From Flavobacteriales bacterium UBA7878 (lineage in GTDB: Bacteria; Bacteroidota; Bacteroidia; Flavobacteriales; Schleiferiaceae), in contig DLRW01000075.1 of NCBI GenBank assembly GCA_002501205.1, forward strand, positions 62,001 to 126,000: DNA of 64,000 nt, given 5' to 3'. The translations under genes were made by a program, and so were the position numbers. Position 1 is the stretch's first letter, and the number at the start of each line of letters is the position of its first letter. This document shows positions 51,996 through 61,800 of this stretch, piece by piece. The notes beneath the pieces are model-generated. The model worked only from the letters and a program-made list of their open reading frames with translations. It made no database searches and was not told the DNA's origin.

Positions 51996-53612
51996 TTAAC
52001 CTACCTTTTCTGAAACTTTAGGAGCTCCAGCCATGATTTCTTCACTGGCATAATCAGCAAATTTCTCAAAGTTGGCTAAGAACTTCTTCGCCAGATTATT
52101 GGCAGTTTGATCGTACTGATCTTTGTTTTCCCAGGTATTGCGAGGGAAAAGAATTTCTTCAGGGACATTAGGGCAAGTGGTAGGCATAGCCAAACCAAAT
52201 ACCTCGTGAGTGCGGTATTCAACATCGTCCAATTTACCCTCCAAAGCGGCGGTAATCATGGCGCGAGTGTATTTCAATTTCATGCGGTTACCCACTCCAT
52301 AAGCACCACCAGACCAGCCAGTGTTTACTAACCAAACGTTTACATTAGAGCTTTGCATTTTTTCGCTCAGCATGTCCGCGTAACGGGTAGGGTGTAGAGG
52401 CATGAAGGGAGCACCAAAGCAAGCAGAGAATGCTACTTGAGGCTCAGTAATACCTTCTTCCGTACCAGCAACCTTGGCAGTGTAACCACTGATAAAGTGG
52501 AAGGCGGCCTGACCCGGAGTTAATTTAGAGATGGGAGGTAATACACCGTAGGCATCACAGGTAAGGAAGAATACGTTTTTAGGATTCTTGCCATTAGAAG
52601 GAACCTGGATATTTTCGATGTGTTCGATAGGGTAACTTACACGAGTGTTCTCAGTTAAGCTGCTATCATGGTAATCTACTTCTTTACTACCATTTTTGAA
52701 AACGATGTTTTCCAGTAAAGCACCGGGTTTAACGGCACGGAAAATATCGGGTTCTTTTTCTTCGCTTAGGTCGATAACCTTAGCGTAGCAACCCCCTTCG
52801 AAGTTGAAAATAACATCATCTGCAGTCCAACCGTGCTCATCGTCGCCGATAAGTTTACGTTGAGGATCTGCACTTAAGGTTGTTTTACCGGTACCGGAGA
52901 GCCCAAAGAAAAGCGCCGTGTCACCATCCTGTCCCACATTCGCAGAACAGTGCATGCTGAGCACATTTTTTTGATGAGGTAAAATAAAGTTGAGGGCCGA
53001 GAAGATTCCTTTTTTGATCTCTCCGGTATATCCGGTGCCACCAATTACAGCCATTTGATCGCTGAAGTTTAAGATGGCGAAGTTTCCTTGACGGGTGTGA
53101 TCTGCCGCTGGATCTGCTTCAAATCCTGGAGCGTTTAATACTACCCAGTCGGGTTCAAAGTCTTTTAGTTCTTCTTCGCTAGGACGTAAGAACATGTTGT
53201 TGGCGAAAATATTCGACCATGGTAATTCGGTGATAACACGAATTTTAAGACGATAACGATCATCCGCACAGGCATATACATCCCGAACATAAATCTCTTT
53301 ACCGCTGAGGTATTCGCCTACTTTGCCTTTAAGGCTGCTATAATGATTAGGTTCAAAAGGAATGTTGATATTACCCCACCATACGGCGTCCTGGGTGATT
53401 TCGTCTTTTACGATAAAGCGATCTTGTGGAGAACGACCCTTAAACTTGCCTGTGTCAATGGCTAAAGCTCCGGAGTCGGCTAGCTCACCTAATCCTTTTT
53501 CAAGGGTGATTTTTTCAAGATCAGAAGGGGAGAGGTTCCATTTGGCGTCGGAATTTTTAATTCCGTAGCGCTCCAAGGAATCCTGAGCTGGTCTCACTTC
53601 TTTGAAACTCAT
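51996..53612 (-). CDS. pckA: Phosphoenolpyruvate carboxykinase (ATP)
   Basis: A 538-residue enzyme converting oxaloacetate and ATP to phosphoenolpyruvate, the entry to gluconeogenesis. The P-loop is GLSGTGKT (237-244). The metal-binding pair Asp257-Asp258 lies in IGDDEHGW. GRSPQDRFIVKD and NTGWSGGAYGVGNRMKL are further family signatures. Enolase earlier in the window uses the same product. The gene is single, with a strong terminator. Confidence 0.97.
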   Translation of the reverse strand: MSFKEVRPAQDSLERYGIKNSDAKWNLSPSDLEKITLEKGLGELADSGALAIDTGKFKGRSPQDRFIVKDEITQDAVWWGNINIPFEPNHYSSLKGKVGEYLSGKEIYVRDVYACADDRYRLKIRVITELPWSNIFANNMFLRPSEEELKDFEPDWVVLNAPGFEADPAADHTRQGNFAILNFSDQMAVIGGTGYTGEIKKGIFSALNFILPHQKNVLSMHCSANVGQDGDTALFFGLSGTGKTTLSADPQRKLIGDDEHGWTADDVIFNFEGGCYAKVIDLSEEKEPDIFRAVKPGALLENIVFKNGSKEVDYHDSSLTENTRVSYPIEHIENIQVPSNGKNPKNVFFLTCDAYGVLPPISKLTPGQAAFHFISGYTAKVAGTEEGITEPQVAFSACFGAPFMPLHPTRYADMLSEKMQSSNVNVWLVNTGWSGGAYGVGNRMKLKYTRAMITAALEGKLDDVEYRTHEVFGLAMPTTCPNVPEEILFPRNTWENKDQYDQTANNLAKKFLANFEKFADYASEEIMAGAPKVSEKVG

Positions 53613-53645
53613 AGTGCTTAATTTTGATCAGCAATTATTTAGAGG

Positions 53646-53653
53646 CAAAATTA
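53646..53653 (-). promoter_or_regulatory. -7 box upstream of pckA
   Basis: TAATTTTG on the minus strand fits TAnnTTTG, 34 bases before the ATG. No clear -33 box. Confidence 0.45.
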
Positions 53654-53737
53654 AGACTAATCAGCGGTCATACTCTGATTTTTATCACAAAAAAAGAACT
53701 TTTTAATAAGCGTAAAAAGTACACTTACTGAATGGGG

Positions 53738-54118
53738 CTATTTTCTTAAAGTACCGACTACCAAAAGTATCCAGCCCGCAATGAAGCATAATCCGCCCAA
53801 TGGAGTAATGGGTCCGAGAAAGGATAATTGCAGTCCCATTAAGTCATCCAGATTCAATAAATAAATACTGCCAGAAAATAAGATTATGCCTGCAATCCAC
53901 AGCCAAATAATCGCCTTGCTCAACTTCAATTTTTCCCCGATATAGAGCATAGCGAGAAGGCCTATAGTATGCCACATTTGATAGCGAACACCGGTTTGGA
54001 AACTAGCGATTTGTTCAGGGCTTAAATGTTCCTTTAAGGCATGAGCGCCCAAAGCTCCCAGTATAACGGCAATAGCGCCAGAGAGTCCAATGATCCGAAT
54101 TAGGGATTGTTGCTTCAT
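53738..54118 (-). CDS. DUF423 family membrane protein
   Basis: A 126-residue inner-membrane protein with about four hydrophobic segments and the DUF423 pattern GAIAVILGALGAHALKEHL, RYQMWHTIGLLAMLYIG and ITPLGGLCFIAGWILL. The biochemical role is unknown. Its ATG overlaps the stop of the DUF4476 gene (ATGA). Confidence 0.92.
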   Translation of the reverse strand: MKQQSLIRIIGLSGAIAVILGALGAHALKEHLSPEQIASFQTGVRYQMWHTIGLLAMLYIGEKLKLSKAIIWLWIAGIILFSGSIYLLNLDDLMGLQLSFLGPITPLGGLCFIAGWILLVVGTLRK

Positions 54119-55092
54119 TTTTTAAATAATGATTTGGCTTGTTCCTTACTTAAGTCGAAGTCTAAACAGCCTATTAATAGCGTTTGTGAGTCTTTTAGAT
54201 CGCTTTGATTTGTGAGCAGAAACTGCAAGAAATCCAGGCGGCTTTGATCATACTTTAAACCTTTTAATATCTGTTGAGCTTCCTCCGCCTTGAGCTTCTC
54301 ATTAGAGGCAAACTCCTTGGCCATGCTCAATTTGTCGAATTCAAAATCGCTGCTTTCAAAGCTTAAAATAAAGGTGCCAAAGCCGCCCGCTTTAAGTGCC
54401 TCAACCGGAGTGGTAGCCAATGTGCTGCTGTCGATGGCAGTAATTGTTTCTGCTTGACTTTTAGCTTCAAGCGAGGCCTCAGCTAGCACCACTTTTATAC
54501 TGTCTTTTTTAAGCGGATTAGAAACTTCCGCCACCAGACTCATTGCATTCAGGCTATCCTTTTTTCTTTGGAGAGCTTCGGCCTGTTGTTGCTCAGCTAA
54601 GGCCAATTTCAGACTGTCCTTTTGCAGCGAATCTTTGCGAGCCAGGGCTATTTGATTCTGCTGCAAATCTGGAAAATGCGAGAGGGTATCCGCTTGCTGA
54701 ATTGCCGCAATGGCCGGTTCATTAAAAACAAGCATTTCCTTATAATCAAACATTAGAGCCGACTGACTCAATTCTGTAGAAATGCCGCGATAGCGCAAGT
54801 GATGCTTGCCTTTAAAATCTTTGTAGATAACGTATTTATGATTGCCTTTGGGAAGTTTAGGGAGCTTTCGCTTGATGTGAATTCCGTTTTCCAAAACCAG
54901 ATAAACTTCATTTTCAGCATCCGGGAATTTCTGAAGATTGAGCTTCGGTAAAGCAGTTTCGTTTTGCAGATAATTATTCATTATCAATTTAAAACCAGTC
55001 TTAGTTTGATCTTCAAACATCAGAATGGTCTGAGCATGGGCCACTTGCGACAGCAGAAGAAACAGGATAAAAATAAATCGCCCGAACGCCAT
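54115..55092 (-). CDS. Exported DUF4476 domain protein
   Basis: A 325-residue protein with a signal peptide (MAFGRFIFILFLLLSQVAHA). The N-terminal half is beta-rich; a central part (about 140-225) is Ala/Gln/Lys/Ser-rich with repeats like LARKDSLQKDSLKLALAEQQ. The C-terminus (about 235-325) fits DUF4476: FDKLSMAKEFASNEKLKAEE, ILKGLKYDQSRLDFLQFLL and TLLIGCLDFDLSKEQAKSLF. Function unknown. It is first in a two-gene unit with DUF423. Confidence 0.85.
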   Translation of the reverse strand: MAFGRFIFILFLLLSQVAHAQTILMFEDQTKTGFKLIMNNYLQNETALPKLNLQKFPDAENEVYLVLENGIHIKRKLPKLPKGNHKYVIYKDFKGKHHLRYRGISTELSQSALMFDYKEMLVFNEPAIAAIQQADTLSHFPDLQQNQIALARKDSLQKDSLKLALAEQQQAEALQRKKDSLNAMSLVAEVSNPLKKDSIKVVLAEASLEAKSQAETITAIDSSTLATTPVEALKAGGFGTFILSFESSDFEFDKLSMAKEFASNEKLKAEEAQQILKGLKYDQSRLDFLQFLLTNQSDLKDSQTLLIGCLDFDLSKEQAKSLFKK

Positions 55093-55110
55093 GAAAGAAA
55101 AATTTAATCA

Positions 55111-55118
55111 AAGGTAGG
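55111..55118 (-). promoter_or_regulatory. -7 box upstream of the DUF4476 gene
   Basis: TACCTTTG on the minus strand fits TAnnTTTG, 19 bases before the ATG at 55092. Confidence 0.5.
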
Positions 55119-55137
55119 GCGCAGAGCGATAATTATA

Positions 55138-55145
55138 AATTTGTC
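55138..55145 (+). promoter_or_regulatory. -7 box upstream of the saccharopine dehydrogenase-like gene
   Basis: TAAATTTG fits TAnnTTTG and lies 15 bases before the ATG at 55161, back to back with the divergent DUF4476 promoter. No TTG at the usual -33 distance was seen. Confidence 0.5.
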
Positions 55146-55160
55146 GCCCAAATTCACCTC

Positions 55161-56507
55161 ATGCGACACATCCTTTTAATTGGGGCAGGCCGCTCCACCT
55201 ATTCATTTGTCGAGTATATCAAACAACATAGCGAGCAAGAAGATTGGTATCTGATTATTGCCGATCAAGACTTTGAGCTTGCCAGAGAAAAGGCAGGCGA
55301 GCATCCGCGAATGGAAGCAGTAAGCTTCGATGTGAATGATGAAATTAGCCGGGTAAATGCTATTTCCAAAGCTGATATCGTGGTGAGCATGCTACCCGCT
55401 CATATGCATATTCCAGTAGCTAGTGATTGCATTGCCCTAGGAAAACATATGCTGACAGCCTCTTATATCAGTGATGAAATGAAGGCCCTGGATGAAAGAG
55501 CCAAGAAGGCTGGTGTTATTTTAATTAATGAAATTGGTGTAGATCCAGGTATTGATCACCTCAGTGCCATGAAGGTCATCGATCAGATCCGAGCGATGGG
55601 TGGCGAAATGCTGCTTTTTGAAAGCTTCACCGGCGGATTGGTTGCGCCCGAAAATGATGATAATCCCTGGAATTATAAATTCACCTGGAATCCCCGTAAT
55701 GTGGTTTTGGCCGGTAGTGGCGGTGCCGTAAAATTTATTCAGGAAGGGAAATATAAATACATCCCATATCACCAATTATTCCGCCGTACCGAAATCATCG
55801 CAATTGATGGCTATGGTAGATTTGAGGGCTATGCCAATCGCGATTCTTTGAAATACCGCGATGTTTACGGTTTACAGTCCATACCTACTATTTACCGCGG
55901 AACTTTCCGCCGTCCGGGATTTTGCCGGGCCTGGGATGTTTTCGTGAAATTAGGGATGACTGATGATTCCTATCAATTGGAAGTAAGTCCTGAAATGACT
56001 TTCCGCGATTTTACCAATCTCTTCCTGGCCTATAATCCACAGGATTCTGTAGAGCTTAAATTGATGCATTACCTCCATATTCCTCAGGATAGTGAATTGA
56101 TGGAGAAACTTAGCTGGTTGGGAATTTTTGACGACACCCCCATTGGTTTGGATCGTCCCACTCCGGCTCAAGTATTGCAGCGCATCTTAGAAACCAAATG
56201 GACCTTGGGTAAAGATGAGAAGGATATGATCGTGATGTTTCACAAGTTTGGCTATAGGCTAAATGGAGAGAAGAAGATGATCGAATCTTCCATGGTAGCC
56301 CTGGGTAAAAACAGTCGTGAAACCGCGATGGCACGCACCGTAGGTCTACCTCTAGCGATTGCTACTCGCCATATTTTAAATGGAAATATCCATACACCGG
56401 GGGTGCAAATTCCGATTACAAAGGAGATTTATATGCCCATGTTGGATGAGTTAGCCGATTACGGTATTTCCTTTACCGAGAAAGAAGTTCCCTACCGCGG
56501 TTATTAA
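55161..56507 (+). CDS. Saccharopine dehydrogenase family protein
   Basis: A 448-residue NAD(P)-dependent oxidoreductase. The N-terminal Rossmann fold begins HILLIGAGRSTYSFVEYI. SKADIVVSMLPAHMHIPVAS, LINEIGVDPGIDHLSAM and ESFTGGLVAPENDDNPWNYK are typical of saccharopine reductase/LYS9-like proteins. The family acts in lysine metabolism; direction and substrate cannot be fixed here. Its last 4 bases overlap the end of a convergent small gene. Confidence 0.92.
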   Translation: MRHILLIGAGRSTYSFVEYIKQHSEQEDWYLIIADQDFELAREKAGEHPRMEAVSFDVNDEISRVNAISKADIVVSMLPAHMHIPVASDCIALGKHMLTASYISDEMKALDERAKKAGVILINEIGVDPGIDHLSAMKVIDQIRAMGGEMLLFESFTGGLVAPENDDNPWNYKFTWNPRNVVLAGSGGAVKFIQEGKYKYIPYHQLFRRTEIIAIDGYGRFEGYANRDSLKYRDVYGLQSIPTIYRGTFRRPGFCRAWDVFVKLGMTDDSYQLEVSPEMTFRDFTNLFLAYNPQDSVELKLMHYLHIPQDSELMEKLSWLGIFDDTPIGLDRPTPAQVLQRILETKWTLGKDEKDMIVMFHKFGYRLNGEKKMIESSMVALGKNSRETAMARTVGLPLAIATRHILNGNIHTPGVQIPITKEIYMPMLDELADYGISFTEKEVPYRGY

Positions 56508-56710
56508 TTAGTGCGCTTTCCGCGAAAGCGGTACAATCCGTAAATCAAGGAGCCAAAGAAGAGGAAAAGGGCAATGAAAAGGGCCCAGAATAATTTTTGT
56601 TTAGGCTCAATATCTTGTCTTTCTCTTAAATCACGTACCGCTAAAACCGGCGGTGTGATCAGGAGAATGAGGATTAGTACAATCTCATACGAGCTGAAAG
56701 CTCCCATCAT
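56504..56710 (-). CDS. Small two-helix membrane protein
   Basis: A 68-residue protein with two hydrophobic helices (YEIVLILILLITPPVLAV and LFWALFIALFLFFGSLIYGL) joined by a charged turn. The arrangement resembles the PLDc_N (phospholipase D N-terminal) type, but no enzyme domain follows. A second ATG at 56707 is an equal start. It lies downstream of trmN6 on the same strand. Confidence 0.7.
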   Translation of the reverse strand: MMGAFSSYEIVLILILLITPPVLAVRDLRERQDIEPKQKLFWALFIALFLFFGSLIYGLYRFRGKRTN

Positions 56711-56730
56711 AATTAAGCTTTGGGGCGAAT

Positions 56731-57456
56731 TTAGCCATTTTGGGGCAGCATGAATTCTTGCACCAGTTCTTGGTATTGAGGATGTCGAACATGGCTGTGC
56801 GCCGAAGCGTATAAAATCAAGTCCTCTTTTTCCAAGGAGCCAGATTGCTTGCTAAGTTGGATGAGCACTCGATTGGCTTCAGCCGATTCATGATGATGGA
56901 CTAAAGCCATGCGATGAGCAAATAGCCCCATTTCCCTGTATTGATCTTGATAGTCTTCCCATTCTTGAACTGGCAGGACTAAGGCCAGGCTTCCGTCTAC
57001 CGAAAGCATATTCCTTAATTTTTGCATCCAAAGCATAAAGGTCTCTGTGCTGGCACTGCGGGCCTGGGCACGACGTTTTTCCGGAGCCAAAAGGCTTTCT
57101 GAAAAATAGGGTGGATTGCTGATGATCAGATCATATCGGTTTTCCGTTTCCCAGTCCATTAAATCCTGATGGTGGAATTGAATGCGTTCTGACCAGGGAG
57201 AGACTTGGGCATTTTCGCAGCTTTGTTGCCAGGAGGCTTTATCGATTTCCAGACCATCAATGCTGGCCTGTGTAAACCTTTGGGCCATTAGTAAGCTAAG
57301 CAGACCGCTGCCGCTGCCAAAATCTAAAATAGATTGGGGATTTGAGGCTTTAAGCCATCCGGCCAAAGCCAGTGAATCGGTACCTACTTTATGCGCAGAT
57401 TGATCATGCGCCAAACTGAATTTCTGAAATTGAAAAGGGGCGGGAGACTTAGGCAT
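56731..57456 (-). CDS. trmN6: tRNA1(Val) adenine-37 N6-methyltransferase
   Basis: A 241-residue class I methyltransferase. The N-terminus has AHKVGTDSLALAGWL, the SAM-binding loop is LDFGSGSGLLSL (44-55), and the adenine-methylating NPPY motif is at 114-117 in IISNPPYFSE. This set marks the YfiC/TrmN6 family, which makes m6A37 in tRNA-Val. It overlaps rimM by 8 bases and is the third gene of an rpsP-rimM-trmN6 unit. Confidence 0.88.
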   Translation of the reverse strand: MPKSPAPFQFQKFSLAHDQSAHKVGTDSLALAGWLKASNPQSILDFGSGSGLLSLLMAQRFTQASIDGLEIDKASWQQSCENAQVSPWSERIQFHHQDLMDWETENRYDLIISNPPYFSESLLAPEKRRAQARSASTETFMLWMQKLRNMLSVDGSLALVLPVQEWEDYQDQYREMGLFAHRMALVHHHESAEANRVLIQLSKQSGSLEKEDLILYASAHSHVRHPQYQELVQEFMLPQNG

Positions 57457-57982
57457 TAACCTGATAAAGCTCCAACAAGCCTTCAGGGAGCTCCATTTCT
57501 ATGAGCTGCTCTTCGCGGGAAATACGCAGGATAAATGGGTCGATGGCCGGGATCAGAATTTCCTTTTGATCGGCGTCAATCACCTTAAAAAGAGGCTGGG
57601 CGCTGGTGTCGAGAACATCTTCGCAGATCCCGATTTCCTGACCTTGATGTATCAGGCGAAAGCCAATAACCTCGTGGAAATAGAAATTCTTGCCATCCAA
57701 AGGAGGGAGGACGCTTAGTGGAAGCCAAAGCTCTTTCCCTACTAATTGACGGGCCGCTGGTTCATCATCTACCTCTTCCAATTTCAAGATGAAATGCCCT
57801 TTGGAATTGCGGCTACTTTCGTCAATAAAAAAAGGAATCAGTTCCCCTCGATCTTCGAGAAAAACTGATTCCAAATTTTCGTAGGCTTCGGGTCGGTCGG
57901 TGTCGAAAACGGCCACGACTTCGCCTTTAAAGCCATGTAAACGGCTGATGTGCCCGAGTTGAAAACAATCTTCGATGCGCAT
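57449..57982 (-). CDS. rimM: Ribosome maturation factor RimM
   Basis: I start at 57982 (MRIEDCFQLGHISRLHGFKG), giving the usual ~177 residues; the frame stays open into rpsP but that extension is Lys/Leu-rich shadow sequence. RimM helps maturation of the 30S head. Both modules are present: the RimM N-domain (VVAVFDTDRPEAYENLESVF) and the PRC barrel with GKNFYFHEVIGFRL and ILIPAIDPFI. The gap to rpsP is 13 bases. Confidence 0.95.
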   Translation of the reverse strand: MRIEDCFQLGHISRLHGFKGEVVAVFDTDRPEAYENLESVFLEDRGELIPFFIDESSRNSKGHFILKLEEVDDEPAARQLVGKELWLPLSVLPPLDGKNFYFHEVIGFRLIHQGQEIGICEDVLDTSAQPLFKVIDADQKEILIPAIDPFILRISREEQLIEMELPEGLLELYQVNA

Positions 57983-57995
57983 CAGCTTTGTTTTT

Positions 57996-58538
57996 TTAGC
58001 CTTCTTTTTCCTCAGAAGCAGCTTCCTCTGCAGGAGCTTCTTCGGTAGCGGCCTCTTCAGCGCTAGCTTCGGCTTCAACTTCAGCAGCAGCTTCGGCTTC
58101 GGCAGCTTTGCGGGATTCATTCACCACGCGCTCAGCTTCCAGAGCTTTAGCTTTAGCATCTTCTTGAGCTTTAGTTAGGCCGTCTTTCTTTGAATTGATC
58201 TTGGTAGATTTTTCTTCCATCCAAGCATCAAAACGCTTTTCAGCTTCAGCTTCGTCAAATGCACCTTTTTTAACACCATCTAAAAGGTGTTTTTTCATCA
58301 TTACCCCCTTGTAGCGTAAGATAGCGCGAGCCGTATCGGTAGGCTGAGCCCCTTTCATTACCCAATCTAAAGCACGCTCGAAATTGATTTCGATAGTCGC
58401 AGGATTAGTGTTGGGATTGTACTGACCTAAGCGCTCGATGTATTTACCATCACGCTTTACACGAGAGTCAGCTGCTACAATTGTGAAGATAGGGCGGCCT
58501 TTGCGGCCATGACGTTGCAAACGAATTTTTGTTGCCAT
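57996..58538 (-). CDS. rpsP: 30S ribosomal protein S16 with extended acidic tail
   Basis: The first ~85 residues are S16 (KIRLQRHGRKGRPIFTIVAA, PTDTARAILRYKGVMMKKHL). A helical, charged region follows and then an Ala/Glu-rich tail (AEAEAAAEVEAEASAEEAA), for a total of 180 residues against ~80-90 in enterobacteria. Extended S16 proteins are known in Bacteroidota. It heads the rpsP-rimM-trmN6 operon. Confidence 0.96.
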   Translation of the reverse strand: MATKIRLQRHGRKGRPIFTIVAADSRVKRDGKYIERLGQYNPNTNPATIEINFERALDWVMKGAQPTDTARAILRYKGVMMKKHLLDGVKKGAFDEAEAEKRFDAWMEEKSTKINSKKDGLTKAQEDAKAKALEAERVVNESRKAAEAEAAAEVEAEASAEEAATEEAPAEEAASEEKEG

Positions 58539-58589
58539 GATTAATTGTTAAAGGGTTCGCGACCCGATTAATTAATTTAAAAAGGGCGG

Positions 58590-58597
58590 CAAAGATA
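58590..58597 (-). promoter_or_regulatory. -7 box upstream of rpsP
   Basis: TATCTTTG on the minus strand fits TAnnTTTG, about 52 bases before the ATG. The -33 region is not clear. Confidence 0.5.
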
Positions 58598-58848
58598 GGG
58601 CTTTATTTAATTGATTGTGTGGGTGCTTGCAATTTTAAACTGCTTTGAAGGCAAAGAAATTCCTTCAAGTCCCCGTGGCGGCAAATTTGCGGTTTTTTAA
58701 GGAGCCTTGGAATCATAAAATTAAAAATACCTGTTGAATTTTTAAGCTTGCTAGCTGTTGCCAATCAACTACTTATTAAATCCATTAATCGAAATTTATT
58801 GGTGGCTGCCTAAAATGGCCAGACTTTTCAGCACATTTTACCAGGCCT
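58598..58848. other. Divergent intergenic region
   Basis: Together with the rpsP leader, about 310 bases separate rpsP and the malectin protein gene. It includes the 10-bp palindrome GCAAATTTGC near 58684. No gene was seen, and no good promoter for the plus-strand gene was recognised. Confidence 0.4.
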
Positions 58849-61800
58849 ATGAAACTCCAAAGAATACTCCCCATTCTCAGTCTAATTTTAGTGACTTTTA
58901 CTCTGTCTGCCCAGGTGAACTTTAGTTCCGGCGGCTTAAGCGGAGTTTCCATCACCAATCCTACTTCCCTGGATTTTGGTCCTGATGGTCGTCTCTACGT
59001 ATCGGTGCAAAGTGGTGAAATCTATGCTTATACCGTGCAACGCCAGTCGAATGGTGCATATCAGGTAACGGCAACCGAAACTATTCTGGCCATCAAGCAA
59101 ATTCAGAATCACAATGATGATGGCACCTTGCATGCTACCGTACAAAGGCAAATCACCGGTTTATTGGTGGATGGAACAGCAGGCCAGCCTATCATTTATG
59201 TTACCAGCAGCGATTATCGTATTGGCGGCGGTGGTGGCGGTTCGGATAAAAATCTGGACTCGAATTCGGGGATGATCTCTAAACTTATTTGGGATGGAAC
59301 TACCTGGCAGCGTATTGATCTGGTGCGAGGATTGGCGCGTTCGGAGGAGAATCATGCGACCAATGGTCTGCAATTAGATAAGCAAAACAATATTCTCTAT
59401 ATCGCGGCAGGTGGCAATACCAATGCCGGATCACCTTCCAACAACTTTGCCTTCTTAAATGAATACGCCCTTTCGGCGGCGATTTTATCCATAGATCTCA
59501 ATGTGCTGGATGCGATGCCCATATTAACGGATGCGCAAGGAGCACAATATGTTTACGACTTACCCACCCTCGATGATCCCACTCGCGCCAATGCCAATGG
59601 TATTGATGATCCCAATCAAGCGGGTTATGATGGTATTGATATTAATGACCCCTTTGGTGGTAATGATGGACTAAATCAGGCTAAGTGGGTTGTGAACGGA
59701 CCGGTGCAAGTTTATGCTTCGGGCTTCCGTAATGCCTATGATATTGTATTGATGGAGGACGGCCGGATGTACACCTGGGACAATGGCGCCAACCAGGGTT
59801 GGGGTGGTCATCCTGACAATGAAGGTGTGGGTACTGCTACCAATAAATGGGTTGTGGGAGAGCCTGGATCAACCGGCCCCGGACCCAATGATGCTATGGT
59901 GAATAATAAAGACGGACTGCATTTTATTAGCGGAGCTGGATACTATGGTGGTCACCCTAATCCTGTGCGGGCTAATCCGCTGGGAGCGGGCTTATTTACC
60001 CATGATCATGCGGATGGAGCCGGTGGTCAAAATGGAGTGTGGCGCACCCAATTCACCTCTAATGTGGATAGTACTTTACCTGTAGATTGGCCTCCGGTAG
60101 ATCCCAGTTTGGCGCATCCTATTGAAGGCGACTTCCAAAATGCTGGGGTAGATGATGCCTCTCTTTATACGATTACCGCTTCTACCAATGGTTTGGCAAG
60201 ATATCCGGCCAGCAACTTTAATGGCGAAATGGAGAATAACCTCCTGGCGGCCAGCTTTAACGGGAATATTTATCGCGTTAAGCTCAATGCTCAGGGAACC
60301 ATCAATAGCAATTCCGATGTTAGCGTATTGGCCACCGGTTTTGGGGCGGTGCCTCTGGATGTTACTGCTCAGGCAGATGATGAGATTTTCCCAGGTACCA
60401 TTTGGGCCGCTACCTATGGCTCCAATGCCATTACCATTTTTGAACCTCAGGATTTTAGTTCCTGCACCGGAGCGTACAGCACTAGCCTCGATGAGGATAA
60501 TGATGGCTACAGCAATGCCGATGAAATGGATAATGGAACCAATCCTTGCAGCGGTGCCAGTTTCCCGGCGGATAAAGACCAGAGCCTGATTGGCGGATTT
60601 AAGGTCAGCGATTTAAATGATCCTGATGATGACGATGATGGTCTGGCCGATAGCCTCGATTACTTTGCTTTGGATGCTAGCAATGGTGCCGGACTCAGCC
60701 TGGCTTTTGATTATCCGCTTCTTAATGGAGATCCGGGCTTTGGCCTTTACGGGTTGGGCTTTACTGGTTTTATGAGCAATCAACAAGATGATTACCTCGA
60801 TCTTTATTTTCATGAGGATAATAGTGCCACTGAGATTATTGCCGGTGGAGCGGTTGGCTTACTCTCTTTTAATGATGTTCCGGAAGGTAGTCCTGTTGGA
60901 CCTGCCAATAGTTTGAAAAATGGTTTTCAATTTGGAATGGACCTGGCTCAGGCACAATTGCCTTTTGAGATAGAAACGGCCTTGGTAGGACCCATCTTCC
61001 AGGGGAATCCTCAGGGAGATCAGTTCCATGCCTTCTATATAGGAAAGGGCGACCAGGATAATTTCATCCTCTATGGAATCCGCGCTAATAATGGTAATCC
61101 GATGCTCAGCATTTGGATAGAAGAGAATGGCGGGACTACTCGCTTGGATTATGCTCTTAGCGGCCTGACCTCCGCCGCAGAGATTTCCCTCTTTTTAGAA
61201 TTGAATCCTCTAAGTCAAAGCCTTCAGGCGAAAATCAATTTAGGAAATGGCAAGCAAGATGTAGGTACAGCTATTGCCTTCCCCAGCTTTTTACAGAATT
61301 TATTTCAGAATCAAGAAGCATTAGCAATTGGAGTAGCGGCAGGGAAATCAAGTGGAACGGCATCTTTTAATGCTACCTATGATTTCATTAAAGCTAGTTT
61401 TCAAGCCAATACTCTCAGTGGCGATTGGAGCTTCGTACATGATGGCAGCAATTGCCAATGGAATGGCAGCACCGGATCTTGTCCCCAAGGTCGACATGAA
61501 GCCTCTTATGTTCAGGCTGGAAAGTACTTTGTTTTAATTGGCGGTCGTGAGCATGGATCCAATGCTAATTTATACGATCCCAGCACCGGTTTATGGAAGG
61601 AAGGGGCAGCCCCGCCTTTTAATTTGCATCACTATCAAGCGGTAGAATTAGATGGTTTAATATACGCCGTAGCCGGGATGACGGGTTCCTTCCCTAATGA
61701 ACAGCCTCTAAGCCATATTTACATTTACGATCCTTTGGCTGATGCTTGGCATCAAGGTGCTGAAATACCTGCCAACCGTAGGAGAGGTAGCGCCGGGGTA

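Noticed and set aside
57983..58120. N-terminal extension of rimM by 46 residues
   Set aside because: The extension is Lys/Leu-rich and antiphase to the rpsP tail; family proteins start at the internal Met used here.
60152..60589. A 145-residue plus-strand frame inside the malectin protein gene
   Set aside because: It is out of frame with the long open reading frame and has low-complexity Met/Leu/Pro composition.
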